Assembly: GCF_018130545.1 (NCBI RefSeq)
Contig: NZ_JAFCKF010000003.1
Coordinates: forward strand, 558,001 to 622,000
DNA: 64,000 bases
Reading direction: 5' to 3'
Source of the DNA: Bradyrhizobium tropiciagri
GTDB taxonomy: Bacteria > Pseudomonadota > Alphaproteobacteria > Rhizobiales > Xanthobacteraceae
Numbering within the stretch: position 1 is the stretch's first letter; every line of letters begins with the position of its first letter. Shown here in pieces: positions 1-7,943 of this stretch. The notes beneath the pieces are model-generated. The model was not told where the DNA came from. It saw nothing but the letters and a program-made list of their open reading frames with translations, and did no database searches. A program made the translations under genes and the position numbers.

Positions 1-1
1 A

Positions 2-37
2 TCGGCGATCGAGAAGCTCGCCGACGTGCCGAACTGA
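2..37 (+). CDS. 3' end of preceding flagellar gene (probable flgF tail)
   Basis: An open frame from the window edge ends at a TGA at 35-37, and the last residues read SAIEKLADVPN. It stops 16 bases before flgG, with a purine-rich GGGGGA between them that serves flgG. The position fits FlgF, the proximal rod protein often encoded directly before FlgG, but only 11 residues are visible, so the identity is inferred from context. Confidence 0.4.
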   Translation, partial: SAIEKLADVPN

Positions 38-53
38 TCCGGGGGATTGACTG

Positions 54-842
54 ATGCGCGCACTTTATACTGCAGCGACCGGAATGGCGGCACAGGAACT
101 CTCTGTTCAGGTGATCTCCAACAACATCGCGAACCTGCGCACCACGGGCTACAAGAAGCAGCGCGCCGCGTTCCAGGACCTGATCTACGACCATGTGCGC
201 CGGGTCGGCGCGCAGGCATCCGACCAGAACACCATCATGCCGATGGGCATCGACCTCGGCGGCGGCGTCAAGACCGTCGGCACGCCGCGCATGATGACCC
301 AGGGCACGCTGTCGCCGACCGGCAACGATCTCGACATCGCGATCCGCGGCGAAGGCTTCTTCAAGATCCTGATGCCGGACGGCACCTTCACCTACACCCG
401 CGACGGCTCGTTCCAGATGGACAACCAGGGCCGCATCGTCAACGCGCAGGGCAATCTGCTGCAGCCGACGATCACGATCCCGCAGAACGCCTCCGGCCTC
501 ACCATCAATGCGCAGGGCCAGGTCTCGGTGACGCTGCCGGGCCAGACCGCATCGACCACGATCGGCACGATCGGCCTGACCCGCTTCATCAACAAAGCCG
601 GCCTGATGCCGATCGGCGACAATTTGTTCCAGGAAACGCCGGCCTCCGGCCAGCCGCAGGACGGCACCGCCAACACCGACGGCTACGGCGACATGCAGCA
701 GAGCAACCTCGAACAGGCCAATGTCGAGGTGGTCTCGGAGATCTCCGACCTGATCGCAGCGCAGCGCGCCTACGAGATGAACTCGAAGGTGGTCTCCGCG
801 GCCGATCAGATGATGCAGTCGACCTCCAACCTGTTCCGCTGA
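54..842 (+). CDS. flgG: Flagellar distal rod protein FlgG
   Basis: This 262-residue protein has the normal FlgG length. It opens with MRALYTAATGMAAQE and has the flagellar rod/hook N-terminal signature around residues 20-35 (QVISNNIANLRTTGYK). The middle holds the FlgEFG segment (GEGFFKILMPDGTFTYTRDG). The C-terminal helix carries VVSEISDLIAAQRAYEMNSKV, which forms the inner tube of the rod. It is exported by the flagellar type III system and builds the distal rod crossing the periplasm. A GGGGGA ribosome site precedes the ATG. The gene is followed after 2 bases by flgA and then flgH, a rod/ring operon. Confidence 0.97.
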   Translation: MRALYTAATGMAAQELSVQVISNNIANLRTTGYKKQRAAFQDLIYDHVRRVGAQASDQNTIMPMGIDLGGGVKTVGTPRMMTQGTLSPTGNDLDIAIRGEGFFKILMPDGTFTYTRDGSFQMDNQGRIVNAQGNLLQPTITIPQNASGLTINAQGQVSVTLPGQTASTTIGTIGLTRFINKAGLMPIGDNLFQETPASGQPQDGTANTDGYGDMQQSNLEQANVEVVSEISDLIAAQRAYEMNSKVVSAADQMMQSTSNLFR

Positions 843-844
843 GG

Positions 845-1900
845 ATGATCGCGATGATCGCCCGCCCTCTCCTGATCGCAGCCGCGCTCCTCGCGCTCAC
901 CGTGGCACCGGCCGCCGCGCAAAGCCGCAGCGAGCCCATCGCGGTACCGACGCTGCGCGCCAGCATCACGGTCGCCGACGACATCGTGCGGGTCGGCGAC
1001 CTCATCGACAATGCCGGCAGCGCCGGCAGTATCGCGATCTACCGCGCCCCCGATCTCGGCACCACAGGCACGCTGCCGGTCGCGCAGGTGCTGAACGTGC
1101 TCCGCACGCACCAGGTCATCGGCGTCGACACCCGCGAGCTGAAGGAAATCACGGTCACGCGGCTGGCGCGCACCATCGACAACAAGGAGATCGAGCAGCA
1201 GGTGTCGCGCGCGCTGGAGGGCCGTCACGGGCTCGGCAGGGCCGGCAACATTGCGCTGACCTTCGACCGCGATCCCGGCGACATCAGGCTCGAGGCCACC
1301 AATACCGGCACGATGCAGCCGGTCTCCGTGCGCTACGACGCGCGCTCGACGCGCTTCGACGTGACCTTCGAGATCGGGAACGACGCCGGCACGGCGCCCT
1401 ACAAGATGCGGCTCACCGGCACCGCGATCGAGACCATCGAGGCCGCCGTGCTGACGCGCAGTGTCGAGCGCGGCGACGTGCTGAAGGCCTCCGACGTGAC
1501 GATCGAACGCCGTCCGAAGGCCGACATCGGCAACGACGCGGCGACGCGCGACGGCACCATCGGCATGCAGATGCGCCGCCAGGTCCGCGCCGGCCAGGCG
1601 CTGCGCGTCGCCGACATGGCGAAACCCGATCTCGTCACCCGCGACCAGAACGTCACGTTGATCTACCGCACCGCCGGCATCTATCTCACGATCCGCGGCA
1701 AGGCGATCGACGGCGGCGCCGAGGGCGACGTCGTCAACGTGATGAATTTGCAGTCCAAGCGCTCCATCTCCGGCGTCGTCACCGGCCGCGGCGAGGTCTC
1801 GATCTCGGTCGCGACCCCGCGCGCAGCGCCTGACGCCGACGCCACCTCTTCAATTTCTGCTCCCGTCAAGCTGAGTTCAGTCGCACCAAACGCCGAGTAA
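845..1900 (+). CDS. flgA: Flagellar basal body P-ring formation chaperone FlgA
   Basis: The protein has 351 residues from the ATG at 845; a second in-frame ATG at 854 would give 348. A Sec signal peptide is clear: a hydrophobic run (LLIAAALLALTVAPAAA) ends near residue 30. The C-terminal part has the SAF/FlgA fold, with VLTRSVERGDVLKASDV followed by GMQMRRQVRAGQALR and a final strand region with VNVMNLQSKRSISG. FlgA is a periplasmic chaperone that helps FlgI assemble into the P ring. It is longer than the enteric protein but typical for alphaproteobacteria. It sits between flgG and flgH, 2 and 5 bases away, so co-transcription is likely. Confidence 0.95.
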   Translation: MIAMIARPLLIAAALLALTVAPAAAQSRSEPIAVPTLRASITVADDIVRVGDLIDNAGSAGSIAIYRAPDLGTTGTLPVAQVLNVLRTHQVIGVDTRELKEITVTRLARTIDNKEIEQQVSRALEGRHGLGRAGNIALTFDRDPGDIRLEATNTGTMQPVSVRYDARSTRFDVTFEIGNDAGTAPYKMRLTGTAIETIEAAVLTRSVERGDVLKASDVTIERRPKADIGNDAATRDGTIGMQMRRQVRAGQALRVADMAKPDLVTRDQNVTLIYRTAGIYLTIRGKAIDGGAEGDVVNVMNLQSKRSISGVVTGRGEVSISVATPRAAPDADATSSISAPVKLSSVAPNAE

Positions 1901-1905
1901 AGTTC

Positions 1906-2658
1906 ATGTCCCAGTACCGTATCAACCGCCTCGTCCTGACCGGTGCGCTGCTCGCACTCGGAACGATCGCCAGCGGTTGCTCGTCGATCGACCGTCTCTC
2001 CCAGATCGGCGAGCAGCCGAAGTTGACGTCGATCGACAATCCGACGACGCAGCCCGGCTACAAGCCGGTCCAGATGCCGATGCCGAAGCCCGAGGTCGCC
2101 TCCTACAGCCCGAACTCGCTGTGGCGCAGTGGCTCGCGCGCCTTCTTCAAGGACCAGCGCGCTTCGCGCGTCGGCGACATTCTGACCATCACGGTGAACA
2201 TCACCGACAAGGCCGCAATCGCCAACGAAACCCAGCGCAGCCGCACCAACTCGGAAGACTCCGGGGTCACCAACTTCCTGGGATCGCAGACCATCACACA
2301 GGCGAACAAGATCCTGCCGGGCCGCATCCTGACCGCCGACTCGACCGCCTCCAGCGACGGCAAGGGCTCGGTCAACCGCCAGGAAGCGCTGCAGACCAAC
2401 GTCGCCGCCGTCGTCACCCAGTTGCTGCCGAACGGCAATCTGGTGGTCGAGGGCAAACAGGAGATCCGCGTCAACTACGAGATCCGCGAGCTGGTCGTGG
2501 CCGGCATCGTCCGCCCGGAGGACATCCAGAGCGACAACACCATCGACTCCTCGAAGATCGCCCAGGCCCGCATCGCCTATGGCGGCCGCGGTCAGATCAC
2601 CGACGTCCAACAGCCGCGCTACGGTCAACAGGTCCTCGACGTGCTGCTGCCGTTCTAA
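1906..2658 (+). CDS. flgH: Flagellar L-ring lipoprotein FlgH
   Basis: This 250-residue protein is preceded by flgA after 5 bases. The N terminus is a lipoprotein signal with a lipobox at ASGC, so Cys25 should be lipidated and anchored in the outer membrane. The FlgH core is visible in LWRSGSRAFFKDQRASRVGDI, then LTITVNITDKAAIANETQR, and the C-terminal strands VEGKQEIRVNYE with GIVRPEDI and YGGRGQITDVQQPR. It forms the L ring around the rod. A hairpin terminator follows 58 bases after the stop, closing this operon. Confidence 0.97.
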   Translation: MSQYRINRLVLTGALLALGTIASGCSSIDRLSQIGEQPKLTSIDNPTTQPGYKPVQMPMPKPEVASYSPNSLWRSGSRAFFKDQRASRVGDILTITVNITDKAAIANETQRSRTNSEDSGVTNFLGSQTITQANKILPGRILTADSTASSDGKGSVNRQEALQTNVAAVVTQLLPNGNLVVEGKQEIRVNYEIRELVVAGIVRPEDIQSDNTIDSSKIAQARIAYGGRGQITDVQQPRYGQQVLDVLLPF

Positions 2659-2716
2659 CTTTCTTTCTGAGCTCCCACATCTCGTCGCGAACCTAGGCGC
2701 GGCGCGGTGTACCAAC

Positions 2717-2749
2717 ACGGCCCTCGTCAGCTCCCCTGGCGAGGGCCGT
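2717..2749 (+). terminator. Terminator hairpin after flgH
   Basis: A perfect 10-bp inverted repeat (ACGGCCCTCG at 2717-2726, CGAGGGCCGT at 2740-2749) with a 13-base loop is followed by the T-rich stretch GGCTTGTTGT. It lies just downstream of flgH. The T tract is short, so intrinsic termination is likely but not certain. Confidence 0.75.
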
Positions 2750-2921
2750 GGCTTGTTGTGACCGGTGCCGTGCACGCGAACAATCGTCGCCCACCAGTCC
2801 GATACCTCTGCGCGCAAGTCGCGCGATCGGCTTCTCGGTTCGTTAACCCTTGCAGCAACCCGCAGTAGAAGTCCCGCTGCTTGCAACGTAGCTAGGGGAC
2901 AACGCAGGGTTTTCTATTTGT

Positions 2922-3365
2922 ATGACAGTCATGCAAAGAGACGGACAATATGCGGCGTGGTTCCGCACGCCGAACGGCGAAGGCACCGGAATAGTCCAGC
3001 TGGCAAACGGCAAGATCAGTGGCGGCGACGCCATGTTCACCTATGGCGGCAGCTATCAGCTCGATGAGGACCGCTTCACGGCGGTGCTGACGACGCACCG
3101 ATATGCCGACGGCCCGTTCACCACCGTGTTCGGATGCGACGAGGTCGAGGCGCAGCTGACCGGCATTTTCAACGGCAACCGGGCGGTGTGCTCGGGCACG
3201 GCCAAAGAGGCCCCGGGCGTGGTGTTCGAAGCTACCTTGTTTCTGCAGCAGCACGAGCCGGAGCCCGCCCCCGGGCCGAGGACCACGACGACGCGCGCGG
3301 ATGTCGCGCGGTTGCCGAAGCTCACCGACCGCCGCGCGCCGATCGTGACCCGCCGTTTCAGCTGA
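2922..3365 (+). CDS. GrlR-like small regulatory-fold protein
   Basis: The 147-residue protein has, over residues 5-105, the pattern of the GrlR family (a calycin-like beta barrel first known as a negative regulator of the LEE pathogenicity island). Visible are a DGQYAAWF start strand, GEGTGIVQLANGKISGGD, then YGGSYQLDEDRF and TTHRYADG. The C-terminal 40 residues are proline- and threonine-rich and look disordered. GrlR proteins bind partner regulators or small ligands. No LEE-type partner is nearby, so the target here is unknown. An ATG at 2931 is an alternative start. The gene stands alone between the flgH terminator and a downstream small gene. Confidence 0.65.
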   Translation: MTVMQRDGQYAAWFRTPNGEGTGIVQLANGKISGGDAMFTYGGSYQLDEDRFTAVLTTHRYADGPFTTVFGCDEVEAQLTGIFNGNRAVCSGTAKEAPGVVFEATLFLQQHEPEPAPGPRTTTTRADVARLPKLTDRRAPIVTRRFS

Positions 3366-3461
3366 TGTAGCCGCAATCCCGATGGCATCTCCGCCCGGTC
3401 AGGCGTACGATCGCGCATGCGCGAAGCGCAGCACGATCGATGCAGCCGGAAGGAGGAACGC

Positions 3462-3755
3462 ATGTATGCCGCCATCCGTCACGCCAAGGCGAAATCCGGT
3501 AGCGCCGAAGAACTCGCGCGCCGGATCAAGGAAGGCGCAATTCCGATCATCAGCGACGTCGAAGGCTTCATGGCCTATTACGTCGTCTATGCCGGCGACG
3601 ATACCGTCACCGCGATCAGCGTCTTCAACAACCATGCCGGCGCCGAGGAAGCCAACCGCCGCGCGCTGGCCTGGATCGATGACAATCTCGGCCCGTTGCT
3701 GATCGGGCAAGCCACCGCGGTTGCGGGTCCGGTGATCGTGCATACGAAAGCCTGA
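3462..3755 (+). CDS. Small ABM/dimeric alpha-beta barrel-like protein
   Basis: The 97-residue protein starts at an ATG 7 bases after a strong AGGAGG. It reads MYAAIRHAKAKSGSAEELAR, then VEGFMAYYVVYAGDDTVTAISVF, and ends in GPVIVHTKA. This order of a strand, a helix with conserved charged residues, a GF-x-x-YY strand and a T-x-x-I-S-V-F strand is typical of antibiotic-biosynthesis-monooxygenase-like ferredoxin-fold dimers. Many members are of unknown function. No catalytic residue can be assigned. Neighbours give no pathway clue. Confidence 0.6.
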   Translation: MYAAIRHAKAKSGSAEELARRIKEGAIPIISDVEGFMAYYVVYAGDDTVTAISVFNNHAGAEEANRRALAWIDDNLGPLLIGQATAVAGPVIVHTKA

Positions 3756-3860
3756 CGGGCCGCAACCGGGTTGCGAGTTCGTGGTCTTGTAGCCCGCATG
3801 AGCGCCGCGCGACATGTGGTAACCGAAAATCGCTGCGCACATCCCGGCTGCGATTGCCCG

Positions 3861-4517
3861 CTATCGATGAAAGCCGTGGTCGACAATCCAGGCCATGAAG
3901 AGGAAGGCAAGAAAATAGGCGGCGGCGATCGCACCCTTATTTGTCCAGTCAACGAAGATTGCCGTGATCTTGCGGTTCTTCTCGGCGCGGACCACGAACG
4001 GATCCTCCCACGCGCCCCACGCTTGCATGTTCTCCGCAAGAAACGCCTTGCCCATTTCGGTCCACTCCGCGAGACAGAAGGCCATGGGAGCTGGCCCCAC
4101 GAACGGGTCCGCGGCTGGAGCCATCACCAGGACCGTTTCGCCGTGTTGAGCGATACCGTCGCGGAGGGCTCGATCCGAACCGTCGGAGCGCGGATGAACC
4201 TTCATCAGCCCGAACTCAGCGAGCGCATTGACCGCGTCCACAGCCACGGGCATCGCTGGCACCTGGGGGAGTACCAGCATTTCCTCGTCGGATAGTATGG
4301 TCAGCCGTTCATCATCCAGCAGCAAGGCATGACGATCTTCGTAGCGGTCAAAGCACTGCAGGACCGCTTCGACGACAGCGGCGAGCATCATTTGCTCGCG
4401 GTGAGGCACGCCCTTGTCCGCAATAAGCCGGCTTACCGCCTTCGCATCATGAAAGTGCGGATATCGGCGCGTTATCGCCTCAAGGGCTAGCCTCAGCTTC
4501 TGCTCACGATCCGCCAT
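3861..4517 (-). CDS. Hypothetical protein with C-terminal membrane anchor
   Basis: I do not recognise this 218-residue protein. The ATG at 4517 is preferred over an upstream TTG that would add 17 residues. The N-terminal 60 residues are helical and charged (MADREQKLRLALEAI). A central acidic and hydrophobic stretch follows, with ALLLDDERLTILSDEEMLVL. The last 25 residues form one transmembrane helix (AAAYFLAFLFMAWIVDHGF), so it looks like a tail-anchored inner-membrane protein with its body in the cytoplasm. It is convergent with the preceding small gene. Confidence 0.6.
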   Translation of the reverse strand: MADREQKLRLALEAITRRYPHFHDAKAVSRLIADKGVPHREQMMLAAVVEAVLQCFDRYEDRHALLLDDERLTILSDEEMLVLPQVPAMPVAVDAVNALAEFGLMKVHPRSDGSDRALRDGIAQHGETVLVMAPAADPFVGPAPMAFCLAEWTEMGKAFLAENMQAWGAWEDPFVVRAEKNRKITAIFVDWTNKGAIAAAYFLAFLFMAWIVDHGFHR

Positions 4518-4661
4518 GTTTATCGTCTCATCCGGAAAGCAGCCCGATGGCAACGCCGATCTGTCCAAGGAGCCCAGATCATCTGCCGGCAGAACTCCTA
4601 AGACTTGGTCATCACCACAGTGTGCATTGTACGCTCTTCGCGAGGCCAGCGGGGGCCGGAC

Positions 4662-5153
4662 CTAAGGCCCGTCGCTCAGGACAATGAAAATCTTGCCACC
4701 GAACTCGTATCGCGCGACCTCGCGCATGCCGAGCCGCAGATGCGCCTTGAGCGAACGCGGATTGTCCTCCCTGATGAACAGGATCGCATCGCGGCCGGGG
4801 AACGTCGCCTGAAGCTTCGCGTACAGCGCCTCGAGGACGCCGAGACCGCGTGCGTCCTGGGAGACGCACACGGGACCATACACATATGCGTCGGGACCGC
4901 CCGGCCACGCCTTCAGCATGGCCTGCACGGGTGGCGCATCGTCGAAGCCCCTTTCCGACGTCAGGAGCGCGCCGAGCAAGCTGCCTTGCTCGTCGGCCGC
5001 GATCACGATCGGGTGCCCGCGTGCAATGTGCGCCTCGATCGCCTCGCGCGGCCATTGCCCAAGCAACATGCCGCCTCGCTCGCCGCTATTGGCCTCCAGC
5101 AGCGCGGAAATGGCATCGGCATCCGACGCCGTGGCGAGGCTGGTCCTGATCAT
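4662..5153 (-). CDS. GNAT family N-acetyltransferase
   Basis: The 163-residue protein has GNAT-domain size and order. It opens IRTSLATASDADAISALLEAN, has a beta-4 strand with acetyl-CoA binding loop near GPVCVSQDARGLGVLEALYA (a variant of the R/Q-x-x-G-x-G/A motif), then ILFIREDNPRSLKAHLRLGM, where the N-x-x-S/A-x-x-x-x-x-x-G-M pattern is the classic motif B. It would transfer an acetyl group to an unknown amine. No substrate can be inferred from its neighbours. Confidence 0.8.
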   Translation of the reverse strand: MIRTSLATASDADAISALLEANSGERGGMLLGQWPREAIEAHIARGHPIVIAADEQGSLLGALLTSERGFDDAPPVQAMLKAWPGGPDAYVYGPVCVSQDARGLGVLEALYAKLQATFPGRDAILFIREDNPRSLKAHLRLGMREVARYEFGGKIFIVLSDGP

Positions 5154-5187
5154 CTGGGATGGGTCACGAGCAGCATACCGCCGCGGC

Positions 5188-5634
5188 TCACGCCTTTTTC
5201 TTTGCGACCGCGCGGACGCCGGCGGCCGGCTTGTTCGCTGATTTCTTCGCCGGCTTCTTCCCAGATTTCCTGGATTTGCCCTGGTTGAGCTCGATCGCGG
5301 CCCGGATCAGCGCCTTCAGCGCAGGGGCGTTGATCTTGTCGCCCTCGAACAAATCGATCGCGCGCCGCACATTACCCTCGAAGCCGGTGTTGAACAGCCT
5401 GTCCGGGTCCGGCAGCTGCGCACCATACATGAAGGTCAGCTTCACCTTGCCCTTGTGGGCGTTGCCAACCGCGATGATGCCGTCGCGCGACCACACCGGG
5501 CTGCCCATCCATTTCCACTCTTCGATGATTTCAGGGTCGGCGGCGAGGATGCTCTTGCGCAGGCTGGCCAACGTCTTGCCGCGCCAGTCGGTGAGATCCT
5601 CGATCATCCGGTCGATCTGTTCCGATGCCGTCAT
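5188..5634 (-). CDS. DUF1801 domain protein
   Basis: The 148-residue protein matches the DUF1801 (YdhG-like) family. Visible are a helical start MTASEQIDRMIEDLTDWRG, LASLRKSILAADPEIIEEWKW, and the strands SPVWSRDGIIAVGNAHKGKVKLTF with a GAQLPDPDRLFN loop. The last 35 residues form a lysine/alanine-rich basic tail (KSRKSGKKPAKKSANKPA) typical of nucleic-acid-binding extensions in these bacteria. The family's function is unresolved. Confidence 0.75.
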   Translation of the reverse strand: MTASEQIDRMIEDLTDWRGKTLASLRKSILAADPEIIEEWKWMGSPVWSRDGIIAVGNAHKGKVKLTFMYGAQLPDPDRLFNTGFEGNVRRAIDLFEGDKINAPALKALIRAAIELNQGKSRKSGKKPAKKSANKPAAGVRAVAKKKA

Positions 5635-5667
5635 GTCTGCCTCGCGTTCCCTGCCTGCCCTATGCGA

Positions 5668-5880
5668 TCATACTCGGGATGCGCGCCGCGGTGCCAGATA
5701 GGGCAATGCGAACAGATACAGGCCGCTGAGCAGCATGGGGATCAGTGGGAACAAGGCCAGCAGGCCGATCCAGACCGCCTGCAGCTGCAGCAGCATGGCG
5801 ACGATGTTGATGATGACCGCGACCGTGAAGACGATCGAGAGCCAGCGGTGAAATTGCCTGATCCAGTTGTTCCAGTTCAT
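5668..5880 (-). CDS. Small two-TM membrane protein
   Basis: This 70-residue protein starts at an ATG with AGGAGA six bases upstream. A longer frame is open but lacks a site. The sequence MNWNNWIRQFHRWLSIVFTV shows the W-x-R-x-x-H-R-W-L-S pattern of PepSY/cytochrome-like small membrane proteins. Two hydrophobic segments follow (about residues 13-35 and 40-60), and the C terminus is basic. It lies 33 bases before the DUF1801 gene and 38 bases after the SRPBCC gene on the same strand, so it probably belongs to the ArsR-led operon. Confidence 0.7.
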   Translation of the reverse strand: MNWNNWIRQFHRWLSIVFTVAVIINIVAMLLQLQAVWIGLLALFPLIPMLLSGLYLFALPYLAPRRASRV

Positions 5881-5918
5881 GTGATCTCCTGTTGGATGGT
5901 GTGCGACGAGCGCCAACC

Positions 5919-6350
5919 TCACTCCGGCCGCGCCATCAGCTGATCGAGGTTCTCGAAGAACTGTTTCCATCCGGCATGGGCGCCGCCATAGGCCTGCTTC
6001 TGATGCGGCTGGAAGCCGGACTGCTCGACGCGCAGATGGGTGCCCTTCGCCGTCGGCGTCAGCGTGAACACCACTACGCTCTCGAGATTGTAGGCGGCAT
6101 CCTCATGCGCAAAATTCCAGGTGTAGGACAGCGTCCGGTGCGGCTCGACAGTGAGCACCTTGCAGTCGAGCACGCCGCCCCACTCGCCGCGCAGATTGAA
6201 GCTGTGCCCGACCTCCGGCTTGAAATCGTTCTTCATCAGCCACTCCTCCATCAGATGTGGTTGCGTCAGCGCGCGCCAGAGCTTTTCCGGCGGATGAGGA
6301 AATTCGCGCTCGACGATCGCGGAGCGCGTTTCACGGCTGGTGTTGTTCAT
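5919..6350 (-). CDS. SRPBCC/AHSA1-domain protein
   Basis: The 143-residue protein is an activator-of-Hsp90-ATPase-like START fold. It opens with IVEREFPHPPEKLWRALTQP, continues with EEWLMKNDFKPEVGHSF, and ends with a GAHAGWKQFFENLDQ helix. These small proteins bind hydrophobic ligands in a helix-grip cavity. In rhizobia they are commonly co-transcribed with an ArsR regulator. Here the start overlaps the ArsR stop by 4 bases, which indicates translational coupling. The ligand is unknown. Confidence 0.88.
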   Translation of the reverse strand: MNNTSRETRSAIVEREFPHPPEKLWRALTQPHLMEEWLMKNDFKPEVGHSFNLRGEWGGVLDCKVLTVEPHRTLSYTWNFAHEDAAYNLESVVVFTLTPTAKGTHLRVEQSGFQPHQKQAYGGAHAGWKQFFENLDQLMARPE

Positions 6351-6670
6351 TGGTCCATCCTTTTGAGGAGATCTTCGAGGTGGTCGAACCGGTTCTGCCA
6401 GAAGCCCGCCATCTGGCTGGTCCAGTCGATCAGCGGCGCCAGCGCGCCGAGTTGTGCGCTGTAATGCGTCTGCCGCCCTTCATGGCGATCGCGCACCAGC
6501 CCCGCCTGCTTCAGCACGCCGAGATGTTTCGACACCGCCGGCTGCGAGATTCTGGCCCGCGCCGTCAGCGCGCCGACGGTCTGCTCGCCCTCGCGACACA
6601 GGCGCTCGAAGATCGCCCGGCGGGTCGGGTCTGCAAGCGTTCGAAACAGCACGTCATGAGCATCTGGCAT
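6347..6670 (-). CDS. ArsR-family winged-helix regulator
   Basis: The 107-residue repressor has the ArsR core: MPDAHDVLFRTLADPTRRAIF, then GEQTVGALTARARISQPAVS as the helix-turn-helix, and KHLGVLKQAGLVRDRHEGRQT as recognition helix and wing. No metal-binding Cys pair is visible, so the effector is not a thiol-ligated metal. An ATG at 6685 is also open but would lie inside a candidate operator, so the ATG at 6670 is preferred. The gene heads an operon with the SRPBCC gene and perhaps the small membrane and DUF1801 genes. It is likely autoregulated through the repeats upstream. Confidence 0.88.
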   Translation of the reverse strand: MPDAHDVLFRTLADPTRRAIFERLCREGEQTVGALTARARISQPAVSKHLGVLKQAGLVRDRHEGRQTHYSAQLGALAPLIDWTSQMAGFWQNRFDHLEDLLKRMDQ

Positions 6671-6676
6671 CAATCT

Positions 6677-6722
6677 ATAACCCATTGGCTATGGGTTTAC
6701 GTATAACCAACCAGCTATGGGT
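6677..6722 (-). promoter_or_regulatory. Paired candidate ArsR operators
   Basis: Two direct 20-base copies, ATAACCCATTGGCTATGGGT (6677-6696) and ATAACCAACCAGCTATGGGT (6703-6722), match at 16 of 20 positions and start 26 bases apart. They lie immediately upstream of the ArsR start at 6670. A third copy lies at 6808-6826. Repeated sites right at a repressor gene suggest autoregulation. Confidence 0.6.
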
Positions 6723-6807
6723 AAGTCAACTAGGAACTTACATTGGCAGGAAATGCTCGATTTTTCGCGAGTCGGGCAAATCAACCCCGAACTGTCCTCG
6801 TCGGATT

Positions 6808-6826
6808 CCCATAGCCAAACGGCTAT
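6808..6826 (+). promoter_or_regulatory. Third, inverted copy of the candidate ArsR operator
   Basis: CCCATAGCCAAACGGCTAT, read on the other strand, matches the site at 6677-6696 at 16 of 19 positions. It lies about 110 bases further upstream of the ArsR gene, and the spacing would allow a loop. Confidence 0.5.
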
Positions 6827-6909
6827 CTAAGGCAGCGAACCGGTCGTAGGCTAACTAGGCGATCCAGTACGCCGCGGGCTATCGGCTCAAGCACTAAACC
6901 ATTCCAATC

Positions 6910-7048
6910 GTCGTCCTGGCGAAAGCCAGGACCCATTACCCCAATTCTCAATTGTTGCACGACGCCGGGGCCACCATCCCATGCATCACCGAACGCAGTG
7001 GTTATGGGTCCTGCCCCCGTGCGCAATTGCGCACTAGGCCAGGACGAC
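6910..7048. repeat. Dispersed palindromic repeat, family A, decayed copy
   Basis: The left arm GTCGTCCTGGCGAAAGCCAG is answered by TATGGGTCCTG and GGCCAGGACGAC at the right end. The right arm is interrupted by a perfect 16-base palindrome, GTGCGCAATTGCGCAC (7019-7034). It is the same element type as 8391-8512. It occupies most of the gap between the ArsR operators and the carbonic anhydrase gene, and no gene is seen in it. Confidence 0.75.
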
Positions 7049-7136
7049 GGTTGTGGACATAGCGGCTCGTTGCGACGGCACCGCGCATGACCTACAAATA
7101 TCGCGCGGATGCGGTCCTTGTTCACGGAGAACCTTG

Positions 7137-7889
7137 ATGTGCCAACTCTGCGACGTCACTCCTCCGAGCCAAACCTCCCGACGCCGTTTCCTCGCTGCCG
7201 CAGCTTGCACCGCCGCCAGTTTTGCCTTTGCGCCGCCTGCGACAGCCAAGGAGACAAAACCGCCGCCGAAGCCGCAGAACGTGGTGCCGCCCGATGCGGC
7301 GCTCGACCGGCTGCTGAAGGGCAATCTGCGCTATGTCGAAGGCGTGTCGCGGCGGCATGATTTCAAGCACGAGCGCGAAGCGCTAGCCGGCGGACAGAAT
7401 CCGTTCGCGGGCATCCTGAGTTGCGCCGACTCCCGCATCGCACCGGAATATGCCTTCGACACCGCCCGCGGCGATCTGTTCGTCTGCCGCGTCGCCGGCA
7501 ATTTCGCCAGCGATGAGATGATCGCGAGCCTCGAATATGCACAGGCCGTGCTCGGCGTGCCGCTGTTCATGGTGCTCGGCCATGACAGCTGCGGCGCGGT
7601 CGACGCCGCGATCAAGTCGCTGAAGGACAACACCACCCTGCCCGGTCATCTGCCCTCGCTGGTCACTGCGATCGCGCCCGCCGTGAAGGCGACCGAAGGC
7701 GGCCCGGGCGACCACCTCGCCAGCGCCATCCGGCAGAACGTCATCGACAACGTCGCGAAGCTCAAAGCGGCGACGCCGATCCTCAGCGCCGCGGTCGATC
7801 AGGGCAAGCTCAGGATCGTCGGCGCAGTCTACCGGCTGGTCAACGGCAAGGTCGAACTGGTGGCGGACGCCAAGCGACCGGCGATTTGA
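7137..7889 (+). CDS. Exported beta-class carbonic anhydrase
   Basis: The 250-residue enzyme starts at an ATG following GGAGAACCTTG. The N terminus has a Tat-type signal (SRRRFLAAAACTAASFAFA), so it should be exported folded to the periplasm. Zinc and active-site motifs of beta-carbonic anhydrases are present: CADSRIAPE (Cys, Asp-Arg dyad) and GHDSCGAV (His, Cys). It interconverts CO2 and bicarbonate. Periplasmic beta-class enzymes of this kind may aid CO2 retention or pH control. It is monocistronic and flanked by family A palindromic repeats on both sides of the 6.9-8.5 kb interval. Confidence 0.93.
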   Translation: MCQLCDVTPPSQTSRRRFLAAAACTAASFAFAPPATAKETKPPPKPQNVVPPDAALDRLLKGNLRYVEGVSRRHDFKHEREALAGGQNPFAGILSCADSRIAPEYAFDTARGDLFVCRVAGNFASDEMIASLEYAQAVLGVPLFMVLGHDSCGAVDAAIKSLKDNTTLPGHLPSLVTAIAPAVKATEGGPGDHLASAIRQNVIDNVAKLKAATPILSAAVDQGKLRIVGAVYRLVNGKVELVADAKRPAI

Positions 7890-7943
7890 ACCTCGGCGCG
7901 GCCCGCGGCCACTGAAACCATGTGATCAACATGGAGAAGGCGG

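Noticed and set aside
47-844. An N-terminal extension of flgA back to position 47
   Set aside because: The extension overlaps all of flgG in another frame. The signal peptide begins at 845, so the real start is there.
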